A stretch of DNA of 64,000 nt from Desulfitobacterium chlororespirans DSM 11544 (GTDB lineage Bacteria; Bacillota; Desulfitobacteriia; Desulfitobacteriales; Desulfitobacteriaceae). Every line of letters starts with the position of its first letter. Within the stretch, counting starts at the first letter, position 1. Made by a program: the position numbers and the translations under genes. The stretch lies in the NCBI RefSeq assembly GCF_900143285.1, contig NZ_FRDN01000016.1, positions 103,528 through 167,527 of the forward strand. Reading direction: 5' to 3'. Below the pieces are notes generated by a model that worked only from the letters and a program-made list of their open reading frames with translations, was not told the origin of the DNA and ran no database searches. Below, one piece after another: positions 27,149-35,083 of the stretch.

Positions 27149-29408
27149 AAGAAGGATGCGTTTGAACATTCGTAGATTAGGCTCCTTAAAGCTTTTTTCT
27201 GATATAAGCACCACTTGGCGGCATATCCAGGTACTGGTGGTGTGTTTTGTGCTGTTCACAAGTATTCTGTCTTCAGGACTCTTTGTCTCCAAACTTCACC
27301 TGAAGCTGGGTGATCCCAGCCCTCAGCTTGTGACGGCTCCTTATGAAAAGAATATTGAGGATTTAAAAAAGTATTACCAGGATCAAGAAGCGGCGGCTGA
27401 GGCGGTTAAGCCGGTTTATACCCAGGATGAAGAGTATCTGACCAGCATTTCCCGGGATTTGAGCACGGCTTTTATTGCTTTGGAGGAAGCAATAGCCAGC
27501 AATGAAGATAAGGCAGATGCGCTGAAAAAACTGCGTCAAGTTGCTCCTTTTAATGTTCTGCCCCAGGAAGCACTGGAAGGCCTGTTGGATTCCTCCCTGG
27601 ATTTATTGGAAGAAAAAGAACAGAAAGCCACGGAAGTTATTTTAGTGAATGCCCGCGGTGAGGAGACAGGTGCCCGCAGTCCTCAAGATGTCCCTGCCTT
27701 ACGCCAAAAGATTAAGCAGGATATTAATGAAGCCTCTTTCCCGGATGAGTTCAAGGCTTTTCTCAGCGAGTTCGTGGATGCTAAAATCACTCAACCCACC
27801 TTGCTGGAAGATACAGAGGCTACAGAGAAATTAAGGCAGAATGCCCGGGCTTCGGTACTCATGGAATCGCAGCGTTATAAAGCCAATCAAAAGATCGTCG
27901 GACCGGGAGAAATTGTTGACGAGAAAATCATGCAGGTTCTGGTGGGCTACGGACTGGTTGAGAACCGGTCTCCTTGGCGTTCTGTTGCCGGTATCGCCTT
28001 GATTGTCTTAGCCAGTATCGTTACTATGACATTCTATGCTTATCAATACCGGAAAAACGTTGCCGATATATCTAAAAAATTGCTGCTCATTGCTTTAATG
28101 ATGTTCCTGGTTCTGGTTATGGGTAAGGCGGTCATCTCCCTGAATCTGGGGGATGCCGAATATAATGCCATGACCGGCATCTTGATCCCTGTAGCTTGGG
28201 CCACCATGACCATCGCCATTCTGGTGGATGTGGAGATAGCCTATTTTTCGGCGGCACTTTTGTCTGTATTTGTCGGGTTATTGGCTGATCCCACCATGTC
28301 TACCAATTCAGGCTGGCTGATTTCTCTGATCGCCTTGTTTGGCGGCTTTATCGGTGTTCATAGTGTCTCCCTATTAAGCCAGCGATCCGATTTGGCCCGG
28401 GCAGGACTTTATATTGCAGCGTTCAATGTGATTACGGCCAGCTGTATTGCTCTGATCTCAGGGATGGGCATATCCGCCTGGCTGGTCAGCATAGGCTTAG
28501 GGATCGTGAACGGGATCTTTTCCTCAGTTCTTGCAGTAGGAACCCTTCATTGGTTTGAGACCGGTTTTGGAATTACGTCGGCAGTGCGCTTATTGGAGCT
28601 ATCCAATCCTAACCGCCCTTTGTTGAAGCGGCTTTTGATGGAGGCTCCGGGTACCTATCACCATAGCGTGCTGGTGGGCAACCTGGCGGAAGCAGCGGCA
28701 GAAGAGGTACAGGCCAATGCAATTTTGGTTCGGGTAGGGTCCCTATATCACGACATCGGCAAGCTGAAGCGGCCCTATTTCTTTATTGAAAATCAGTTCG
28801 CTCAGGATAACCCCCATGATAAAATAGCTCCCACTCTCAGCGCCTTGATCATCACCTCCCATATAAAAGACGGGCTGGAGATGGCCAAGGAAGAGAATCT
28901 GCCCCAGGTTCTCCAGGACATTATCGCACAACACCATGGGGATAGTGTAGTCAGCTTCTTCTACCATAAAGCTATGGAAGATAACGCTAATGTTCCCGAA
29001 GAAGCCTTTCACTACGAAGGGCCTAAACCCCAGACCAAAGAGGCCGCCCTGGTCCTTCTGGCCGATAGTGTGGAAGCGGCAGTTCGTGCTATGAAGCAGC
29101 CCACGCCAGGGCGTGTTGAAGGCTTGGTTCGTAAAATCATCAAGGACAAGCTTAATGATGATCAGCTTAGTCAGTGTAATTTGACCTTCCAGGATTTAGA
29201 TAAAATTGCCACCGCTTTTGTCCGGATTCTGAGCGGCATTTTCCATTCCCGGGTAGAGTACCCTGATATGCAAACCAAACAGCTGCCGGAACCGGGGAAG
29301 CTTGAGGATGTCCGGGAGATGGAGCAAAAGGAACTTGCTGCGGAGGGAGAATCCACGGGAGCAAAAGGAGAATCTGCAGAAGAGACGGGAAAAGCGGATA
29401 ATTCGTAA
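27111..29408 (+). CDS. yqfF: 7TM-HD family c-di-AMP phosphodiesterase (PgpH/YqfF)
   Basis: A large membrane protein of the 7TMR-HDED/HD family that degrades c-di-AMP. One N-terminal helix (VLVVCFVLFTSILSS) is followed by an extracellular domain, seven helices (about residues 290-510) and a cytosolic HD domain with HHSVLVGNLAE and YHDIGKLKRP (His-Asp metal site) plus IIAQHHGD. The first ATG 27111 overlaps phoH by 38 bp; ATG 27156 or TTG 27162 (with GAAGGA) may be the true start. The acidic tail is low complexity. Confidence 0.9.
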   Translation: MKRLKKLRNQVSERRMRLNIRRLGSLKLFSDISTTWRHIQVLVVCFVLFTSILSSGLFVSKLHLKLGDPSPQLVTAPYEKNIEDLKKYYQDQEAAAEAVKPVYTQDEEYLTSISRDLSTAFIALEEAIASNEDKADALKKLRQVAPFNVLPQEALEGLLDSSLDLLEEKEQKATEVILVNARGEETGARSPQDVPALRQKIKQDINEASFPDEFKAFLSEFVDAKITQPTLLEDTEATEKLRQNARASVLMESQRYKANQKIVGPGEIVDEKIMQVLVGYGLVENRSPWRSVAGIALIVLASIVTMTFYAYQYRKNVADISKKLLLIALMMFLVLVMGKAVISLNLGDAEYNAMTGILIPVAWATMTIAILVDVEIAYFSAALLSVFVGLLADPTMSTNSGWLISLIALFGGFIGVHSVSLLSQRSDLARAGLYIAAFNVITASCIALISGMGISAWLVSIGLGIVNGIFSSVLAVGTLHWFETGFGITSAVRLLELSNPNRPLLKRLLMEAPGTYHHSVLVGNLAEAAAEEVQANAILVRVGSLYHDIGKLKRPYFFIENQFAQDNPHDKIAPTLSALIITSHIKDGLEMAKEENLPQVLQDIIAQHHGDSVVSFFYHKAMEDNANVPEEAFHYEGPKPQTKEAALVLLADSVEAAVRAMKQPTPGRVEGLVRKIIKDKLNDDQLSQCNLTFQDLDKIATAFVRILSGIFHSRVEYPDMQTKQLPEPGKLEDVREMEQKELAAEGESTGAKGESAEETGKADNS

Positions 29409-29447
29409 TGGAAGGGGGTGAGGAGCCGTTTAGGCGGTTCCACACCG

Positions 29448-29921
29448 ATGTATTTGGATATTAATTGGGAAGAAGACTCCATTCCTGAAAATGAGCGCGG
29501 ATCACTTACAGGGCTTTTAGAACAGGGAATTGCCAAGGCCGTCCATTTATCGGCGGGGTCGGAGGAAGCTGAGGTCAGCCTGACTTTAGTGGATGATGCC
29601 AGAATCCATGAACTGAATCGAGATTATCGTGGCGTGGATCGGCCGACGGATGTGTTGTCTTTTGCCCTGCAGGAGGAAACAGAAGATGAACCAGACATCC
29701 TGGATTACGAGGACCATCTGTTGGGTGATATAATTATTTCAGTGGAGCGGGCCAGAGCTCAGGCTGCTGATTATGGGCATTCTTTTGAACGGGAACTGGT
29801 CTATTTAGCGGTCCATGGAACTCTCCACCTTCTGGGCTATGATCATCTGGAAGAAGAGGATAAAGAGGAAATGCGCCGGCAGGAAGAAGCGGTAATGAGT
29901 CAAATCGGTCTTTTGCGTTAA
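29448..29921 (+). CDS. ybeY: Endoribonuclease YbeY
   Basis: Zinc metalloprotein required for 16S rRNA 3'-end maturation and ribosome quality control. The zinc motif [11 protein letters not shown] (three His) is intact, and the preceding [10 protein letters not shown] strand is typical. The 157-aa form starting at ATG 29448 begins at the family core; GTG 29418 would add ten residues and is only slightly better served by GGAAGGGG. It follows yqfF closely and precedes dgkA. Confidence 0.94.
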   Translation: MYLDINWEEDSIPENERGSLTGLLEQGIAKAVHLSAGSEEAEVSLTLVDDARIHELNRDYRGVDRPTDVLSFALQEETEDEPDILDYEDHLLGDIIISVERARAQAADYGHSFERELVYLAVHGTLHLLGYDHLEEEDKEEMRRQEEAVMSQIGLLR

Positions 29922-29938
29922 AGTAAAGGAAGATGACT

Positions 29939-30322
29939 ATGGGACAACATCATAAAAAACCTTCCAACTGGGAAAGCTTTGGCGATGCTTTTCAGGGAAT
30001 TCTCTATAACTGCAAAACCCAGAGACATTTTCGCTTCCACGTATTCACCGCCGCATTGGTCCTGCTCATTGCTGTTTGGCTGAGACTGGAGCGCTGGGAA
30101 TGGGTGGTTTTATTGCTGACCATCGGCAGTGTCATGGCGGCAGAGGCTTTTAATACGGCGGTGGAGATTGCTGTGGATTTAGCTGAGCCGGACTTTAATC
30201 CACAGGCCGGGTTAGCTAAGGATGTGGCGGCGGGGGCGGTTTTGATTACGGCGATCATAGCGGTTGCTGTCGGGGTTGTGATTTTTGGGCCGCGTTTAGC
30301 CGGTCTGTTGGGGCTGGGTTGA
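29939..30322 (+). CDS. dgkA: Diacylglycerol/undecaprenol kinase (DgkA)
   Basis: Small membrane kinase (127 aa) with three hydrophobic helices. In Firmicutes DgkA phosphorylates undecaprenol to feed the lipid carrier pool. It shows the family marks: an N-terminal FGDAFQGILYNCKTQRHFR, EAFNTAVEIAVDL (catalytic Glu and metal site) and KDVAAGAVLI. ATG 29939 is favoured over ATG 29933 by spacing from AAAGGA. Immediately after it comes a long non-coding structured region rather than cdd. Confidence 0.92.
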   Translation: MGQHHKKPSNWESFGDAFQGILYNCKTQRHFRFHVFTAALVLLIAVWLRLERWEWVVLLLTIGSVMAAEAFNTAVEIAVDLAEPDFNPQAGLAKDVAAGAVLITAIIAVAVGVVIFGPRLAGLLGLG

Positions 30323-30329
30323 AAAAGGT

Positions 30330-31040
30330 CTTCGGAAGCGGAGTTTCCAGAGGACTCCGGAGATCTCCAGGATTTTGCTTTACACCGGTCGCTCCATAAA
30401 CTGCGCGGACAAAACTACCGCGAAAAGCCTGCCGCTCCGAAAGGTGCCCCGCCAAATCGCTACTGCTCAATGGCGGGTTGGAAACGTCCTGTTTCCAACC
30501 TTTCTCCGCTGCATGCTTTTCGCGAAGTTTTGTCTCCGCTCGCTTAAATTCGCTTCCTATACGTAAAGCAAAATCCTTGGGCTGCTTTGCAGGTTTGAGT
30601 GGGGAAGCCGTTGTGGGAAATGCGGGGGAGGAAGCCTGCCTGAGCGGCTTTTTCCGTCTTTACCGATGCCGCTTAAGCGGCAGGGTCGGCGACCTGGAGA
30701 AAGCTCCAGGAAGGTCTCGGGAAAGCTGAACAGCAGAGCTGAAAAAGACCCGCAAACACAGCTTTGAAAAAAACCCGTAAGCCGTAGCTTTACGCACAAA
30801 AGGGAACGGCTTTAGCGGAGGGGCGGTCGGGTGAACGAAGCTTTCTTAACGTAGCGGAGCCACGGTTCACATCAGGTATTACCTGGAGGTTTGGCGACGA
30901 AAGTGTCCGGTGGACAGTTTCGCTCAAGGCGGCATGCTACAAAGCATACTTATCCGCCGCAGATGCTGTTAGGAAAGCGAGTGAACCAGCCCTGGAGCTA
31001 TGGAGTGACCGTTGTGCGTAAAGCTACGCGACCCGGGCAA
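30330..31040 (+). ncRNA. Large structured non-coding RNA candidate between dgkA and cdd
   Basis: About 790 bp lie between dgkA and cdd with no convincing reading frame. The stretch folds into two large domains, each closed by long-range perfect pairing: 30369-30383 with 30563-30577 (15 bp), and 30783-30799 with 31012-31028 (17 bp). Inside the first: 30405-30428 with 30515-30539 (imperfect), 30448-30454 with 30471-30477, and a perfect 10-bp hairpin at 30476-30500. Inside the second: 30831-30836 with 30865-30870, hairpins at 30873-30885, 30894-30923 and 30929-30958. Between the domains, CTGGAG-AAAG-CTCCAG and a GCCGCTTAAGCGGC palindrome. The size and intra-operon setting resemble OLE RNA, but the usual OLE neighbours (ispA, dxs, an OapA gene) are absent here, so the family is undecided. 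Confidence 0.65.
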
Positions 31041-31114
31041 AACCAAGATTCAGGACCCAAAGTTCTAAGATCCAAGACCTGGGGCTAAAACCCAAGCAAA
31101 CGAAAGGAGCCGCT

Positions 31115-31534
31115 ATGGACTCACCAGAACAAATTTCTCCGGAGCTAATCGAAGAACTAATCCGACGGGCCCAGGCAGCCTATCAAAGCGCCTATGTCCC
31201 CTATTCCCACTATCCGGTAGGAGCCGCTACCCTCTGGGAATCCGGGCGGATCTCAGCCGGATGTAATGTGGAAAATGCCAGCTATGGATTGACCATCTGC
31301 GCTGAGCGCAATGCTGTTTTTCACGGTGCCTATCACGGGGAGCGCCGCTTGAAGGCGGTGGCGGTGGCGGTGCCGACGGATACCTTTCCTTCACCCTGCG
31401 GTGCCTGTCGCCAAGTATTACGGGAGTTTTCTCAAGATTGCCTGGTTATTTTAGTCAATGGCAAGGGGCAAACTAAGACAACCCGCTTGAGCGTTTTACT
31501 CCCTGATTCCTTTGGTCCCGAATTTTTAGGTTAA
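31115..31534 (+). CDS. cdd: Cytidine deaminase
   Basis: Zinc enzyme that deaminates cytidine and deoxycytidine in pyrimidine salvage. The 139-aa product is the small tetrameric type. Zinc-site motifs are intact: CNVENASYGLTICAERNA (Cys-Ala-Glu) and PCGACRQVL. AACGAAAGGAG precedes ATG 31115. In this block it stands between dgkA and era, as in Bacillus, but is separated from dgkA by the structured RNA. Confidence 0.95.
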   Translation: MDSPEQISPELIEELIRRAQAAYQSAYVPYSHYPVGAATLWESGRISAGCNVENASYGLTICAERNAVFHGAYHGERRLKAVAVAVPTDTFPSPCGACRQVLREFSQDCLVILVNGKGQTKTTRLSVLLPDSFGPEFLG

Positions 31535-31868
31535 GTGATTGGCTTGAACTTTTCTAAAACGGTCAGAAAGCATAGGCTGGCGCTGGATAACTTGCCAAGG
31601 ATAAGTGCAACCAGCGCCTTCGCTTCATTTATGAGTATAGGGTTAAGGCAAGCAAAGTGTGAAGATAATGCGGGCGAGGTCGGGTTTTCTTATTCAAACG
31701 GGGCTAGTCCGTTAAAATTGCCCTTTGCGGAAATTTGCGAAGCTAGCTTAGTAGAATTCAGAATGGCCGGATTTTTTAACTGCCTTTGCAGCCTATCCTT
31801 AACATAGATACCAAGGCTCATAACAATTAAACATTCATGACAATAAAACATTAAGGAAGTGAGCAAAT
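31535..31868 (+). other. cdd-era intergenic region
   Basis: A 334-bp gap. It holds an 8-bp stem (GGCGCTGG 31579-31586 with CCAGCGCC 31611-31618) without a T-tract. A 90-codon open frame starts at the first base after the cdd stop but has no ribosome site and no recognisable protein features, so I do not call it. Nothing else is evident. Confidence 0.5.
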
Positions 31869-32780
31869 TTGCACGGTTCTGAACCCAATAAAGATTTTCG
31901 CTCGGGATTTGTCACAGTGGTGGGCCGTCCTAATGCCGGAAAATCCACATTGCTTAACCAACTTTTAGGGCAAAAGATTTTAATCATGTCCGATAAACCT
32001 CAGACCACCAGGAATAAGATTCATTGTATCCTGACCGAGGAAAGAGGGCAGATCGTTTTTCTGGATACGCCGGGAATCCATAAACCTAAACACAAATTAG
32101 GCGAGTTTATGGTTGACTCAGCTTTAGAATCTCTCCGGGAAGTGGATCTTATCCTGTATATGGTGGATACGACCGCTGAATTCGGTGCCGGTGAGGAATA
32201 CATATTGGAAAATCTCAAGCATGTAAAGACTCCCTGTATTCTTCTATTGAATAAAATCGATCTTATTGAAAAAGATAAGTTATTGAAGCTGATCAAGGAC
32301 TACTCTGCTTTGAAAGATTTTCTGGCGATTCTTCCTATTTCAGCTAAAACCGGAGAGAATAAGGATGAACTGCTGAAGCTGATTTTCAAAGAAATGCCTC
32401 AAGGTCCTATGTATTACCCAGAGGATGAAGTTACGGATCAGCCGGAACGCTTTATTATGGCGGAGCTGGTGAGGGAAAAGGTGCTTCAGCTTACCCGGGA
32501 TGAAGTCCCTCATTCTATTGCCGTCGTTGTGGAGAGTGTGGAAGAAAAGAAAACCCTGATCAAGGTCCGTGCCCTTATTGTAGTGGAACGGGACTCCCAA
32601 AAAGGCATTATCATCGGCCATGGGGGAAGTCTCCTCAAAGAAATCGGTCGCTTGGCCCGCCAGGATATTGAGACCCTGTTGGGCAGCAAGGTCTTTCTGG
32701 AGCTCTTTGTCAAGGTTGAGAAAGATTGGCGCAATCGGGGAAGAAGTCTCCGGGAATTCGGATATTCCGATCGGAGCTAG
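31869..32780 (+). CDS. era: GTPase Era
   Basis: Essential GTPase for 30S assembly and 16S rRNA 3'-end maturation. The G domain shows GRPNAGKSTLLNQ (G1), DTPGIHKPKHK (G3), LLNKIDLI (G4) and PISAKTG (G5), and the C-terminal KH domain shows KGIIIGHGGSLLKEIG. The 303-aa length is normal. It starts at TTG 31869 after AAGGAAGTGAG. Functionally linked to ybeY in the same block. Confidence 0.96.
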   Translation: MHGSEPNKDFRSGFVTVVGRPNAGKSTLLNQLLGQKILIMSDKPQTTRNKIHCILTEERGQIVFLDTPGIHKPKHKLGEFMVDSALESLREVDLILYMVDTTAEFGAGEEYILENLKHVKTPCILLLNKIDLIEKDKLLKLIKDYSALKDFLAILPISAKTGENKDELLKLIFKEMPQGPMYYPEDEVTDQPERFIMAELVREKVLQLTRDEVPHSIAVVVESVEEKKTLIKVRALIVVERDSQKGIIIGHGGSLLKEIGRLARQDIETLLGSKVFLELFVKVEKDWRNRGRSLREFGYSDRS

Positions 32781-32794
32781 AAAGGATGAGAACA

Positions 32795-33442
32795 ATGAAT
32801 TTAGCAGGCATGATCGATCATACACTTCTTAAACCGGAGGCCACGGAAAAAGATATCGTAAATCTATGCCATGAAGCCAAGCAGCACAAATTTGCCACAG
32901 TCTGTATTAATCCGGCCTATATCTGCACTGCCGCCAAGCTTTTACACGGCAGCGGTGTGGGAGTAGCCACAGTCATCGGCTTTCCTCTGGGAGCGACCAT
33001 GACGGAGATTAAAGTTCAGGAAATTTTCGCCGCTAAAGCTCATGGTGCCCGGGAAGTGGATATCGTGATCAATATAGGCTGGGCGAAATCGGGTAATTGG
33101 GAAGCCGTGGCGAAAGATATAACACGGGCTGTGGAAGCGGCTCATTGCTGTGGTGTCACGATCAAGGTCATCATCGAAACCTCTTTGCTTACTGAAGAGG
33201 AGAAGCAAAAGGCGGCAGAGATCGTCAAGGCATCGGGAGCGGACTATATCAAAACCTCCACAGGCTTTGCCGGCGGCGGAGCTACCGTGGAAGATGTACG
33301 CAATCTGAAAGCCTGGGTGGGTCAATCCGTCAAAGTGAAGGCTTCAGGAGGAATACGTTCCCGTAAGACCGCTTTGCAGATGGTGGAGGCCGGAGCTGAT
33401 CGCCTGGGAACGAGTTCCGGCGTGCAAATAATCACGGTATAA
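32795..33442 (+). CDS. deoC: Deoxyribose-phosphate aldolase
   Basis: Class I aldolase that splits 2-deoxyribose-5-phosphate into acetaldehyde and glyceraldehyde-3-phosphate. The 215-aa product shows the DeoC pattern: IDHTLLKPEAT, EVDIVINIG, VKVIIETSLL-like strand (Lys near the active site), DYIKTSTGF with the Schiff-base lysine, and VKASGGIR. ATG 32795 has AAAGGATGAG at good spacing. It lies between era and recO, an addition relative to the Bacillus order, and complements cdd in nucleoside salvage. Confidence 0.95.
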   Translation: MNLAGMIDHTLLKPEATEKDIVNLCHEAKQHKFATVCINPAYICTAAKLLHGSGVGVATVIGFPLGATMTEIKVQEIFAAKAHGAREVDIVINIGWAKSGNWEAVAKDITRAVEAAHCCGVTIKVIIETSLLTEEEKQKAAEIVKASGADYIKTSTGFAGGGATVEDVRNLKAWVGQSVKVKASGGIRSRKTALQMVEAGADRLGTSSGVQIITV

Positions 33443-33477
33443 GAACGGGATATTTACAAAGACTATGAGGTGAAGAT

Positions 33478-34299
33478 GTGGGAGTTTACCACGCCGATGC
33501 TTTGGTGATTCGAAGCCGGGAGTATGGAGAATCAGACCGTTTACTCACTTTATTTTCAAGAGAACACGGGAAAATCCAAGCTATTGCTAAAGGGGTGCGT
33601 AAACCGAAAAGCCGTCAAAGAGCAGGAGCCCAGCTATTTACCTATGCAGAATACCTATTACATAAGGGTAAGTCGCTGGATACTGTCAACCAGGTCAGCC
33701 CCAGGGAGAGCTTTCCCCATTTATGGACGGACTTAGATATGAGCATGGCGGCTACGGCAATGGCAGAGCTTCTCGATCTGGCAACTCTTCCCGGACAACC
33801 TCATCCGGAACTGTTTACCCTCACCTTTTCCAGTTTATTTCTTGTGGAAAGCTGTGATCCGGCTTTGGTTCAGTGTACCTACGCTTTGAAGCTGATGAAT
33901 TATCTCGGCTATCGCCCGCGTTTAATGGAATGCGCTGAGTGCGGGCAAAGAGTTCAAGGGGAGCGGTTATTATTCAGCCCGAACGCCGGCGGGGTGGTTT
34001 GCCGGCAATGTCAAACTCAGGGGAGCTCTCCCGCCGTCGGGAGATGGGTCAGTGGGGGAAGCCTTGGGCTGATGCGCCAGCTTCTTCAAGGAGAGCTGGA
34101 AAAATTGAACCGACTGCGCTGGAACCAATGGAGCAAAAAAGAAATCCTTGATGCCTCACAGTATTTTTGCGAACAAACCTTAGATAAGCCCTTAAGATCT
34201 TGGAGTATGGGGAACCGCTTGGTTAACGTGGGACAAAACCCAAGCGGAAAGGATGATTTAAATGAGCGAAGAGATGTGGACGGAACTGGAGAAAGTTGA
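33478..34299 (+). CDS. recO: DNA repair protein RecO
   Basis: RecF-pathway protein that loads RecA and anneals single strands. N-terminal OB fold (ALVIRSREYGESDRLLTLF), helical middle, and a zinc ribbon with CAECGQ and CRQC about 20 residues apart. Starts at GTG 33478 after GAGGTGAAG; the overlapping ATG at 33476 is in another frame. It overlaps the next gene by 38 bp. Confidence 0.92.
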   Translation: MGVYHADALVIRSREYGESDRLLTLFSREHGKIQAIAKGVRKPKSRQRAGAQLFTYAEYLLHKGKSLDTVNQVSPRESFPHLWTDLDMSMAATAMAELLDLATLPGQPHPELFTLTFSSLFLVESCDPALVQCTYALKLMNYLGYRPRLMECAECGQRVQGERLLFSPNAGGVVCRQCQTQGSSPAVGRWVSGGSLGLMRQLLQGELEKLNRLRWNQWSKKEILDASQYFCEQTLDKPLRSWSMGNRLVNVGQNPSGKDDLNERRDVDGTGES

Positions 34300-34723
34300 T
34301 ATTCTATGCGACCGCTTAAATCTAAGCTATGAAGAAGCACGCCGTGCCCTGCTAAGGTCCAACGGGGATGTAATTCAAGCGTTGGCAGATTGCGAAAGAG
34401 AGAAAGCCCTTGAAGATGGGATGATGGGAAAGATGTGGAGCGGCACCAAGAATCGTTTCAACAAGATTTGGCAAACCCAGGTTAAACTCAAGCACAATGA
34501 CCATACCGTATTCAGCATCTCTGCCCCTCTTGGCCTTGCTATAGGGTATATGATGTGGAGACGGCCTGCTCTGCGGGTACTCGGCTTGGCGGGGGCAGCC
34601 ATGGCAGCTATGCAGAATTATGAACTGGAACTGGAATCCATGATGGATGATCATGAATTTGAACCCTATTATCATGCATCTTACCCAATGAACTATCATG
34701 AAAATGAAATAGGACTTCAATAA
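34262..34723 (+). CDS. DUF4342 domain-containing protein
   Basis: A 153-aa protein. The N-terminus (VDILCDRLNLSYEEARRAL, NGDVIQALADCE) is a UBA-like three-helix module as found in DUF4342 proteins and EF-Ts. A hydrophobic segment follows (SAPLGLAIGYMMW and ALRVLGLAGAAMAAM), then an acidic, Tyr/His-rich tail. Possibly a small membrane-associated protein; function unknown. It begins inside recO, implying coupled translation, and ends at a terminator. Confidence 0.75.
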   Translation: MSEEMWTELEKVDILCDRLNLSYEEARRALLRSNGDVIQALADCEREKALEDGMMGKMWSGTKNRFNKIWQTQVKLKHNDHTVFSISAPLGLAIGYMMWRRPALRVLGLAGAAMAAMQNYELELESMMDDHEFEPYYHASYPMNYHENEIGLQ

Positions 34724-34725
34724 GC

Positions 34726-34764
34726 AAAAGACTTCGGAGAAATGTACTCTCCGGAGTCTTTTCT
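34726..34764 (+). terminator. Terminator closing the recO unit
   Basis: A 15-bp stem (34726-34740 with 34748-34762, one T.G pair) with a 7-nt loop and a terminal TTTT. It marks the left edge of the formate dehydrogenase region. Confidence 0.88.
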
Positions 34765-34852
34765 TATTGAAGTCCTCAGTGCTTATCTGTACTATTTACG
34801 GAATAAACAGAAAGTAACTGAAAGTTATCACTTTCTTTATTGTCTAAATTGT

Positions 34853-34881
34853 TTGACAATTTCTATATCCTATGGCAAAAT
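34853..34881 (+). promoter_or_regulatory. Probable promoter of the fdh operon
   Basis: TTGACA (34853-34858), 17 bp, CAAAAT (34876-34881). ATTGTC-N10-GACAAT forms an inverted repeat that overlaps the -35 box and could be an operator. The rest of this 360-bp gap is AT-rich leader with a small hairpin CGGC-GAAA-GCCG (35040-35051) and one possible short reading frame. Confidence 0.6.
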
Positions 34882-34936
34882 AGAAAATATATTTTTTCGT
34901 TATTAAAAATAAATCTAAAATTCATAGGAGTGATTT

Positions 34937-35029
34937 TTGTATTTAAAAAAAGATAGTTATTTAAACTATTCACATACAAAGCTGCTTTCTCAACACTGGA
35001 AAAGACGGCTAAAGAGGGGTTTTACGTAA
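34937..35029 (+). CDS. Possible 30-codon leader ORF upstream of fdhA
   Basis: TTG 34937 follows AGGAG (34926-34930) at 6-bp spacing and opens a 30-codon frame ending at TAA 35029, rich in Lys/Arg at its end (KRRLKRGFT). It lies in the fdhA leader. No homology is recognised; it may be chance. Confidence 0.3.
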   Translation: MYLKKDSYLNYSHTKLLSQHWKRRLKRGFT

Positions 35030-35083
35030 ATTTTTGTTTCGGCGAAAGCCGGAGCAATTGTAATAATAAGAGGGGGAGAGAAA

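Noticed and set aside
30820..30870. Possible group II intron domain V (GAGCC ... GGTTC) in the spacer
   Set aside because: The characteristic bulged domain V hairpin with AGC/GAAA features cannot be formed, and no intron-encoded reverse transcriptase is present.
30375..31088. Several 60-85 codon frames within the dgkA-cdd spacer on both strands
   Set aside because: They are low-complexity, overlap each other and run through the long RNA helices; no ribosome sites fit. Structured RNA explains the region better.
31535..31807. A 90-codon frame right after cdd
   Set aside because: Begins at the stop codon of cdd without a ribosome site and has no family features or plausible composition.
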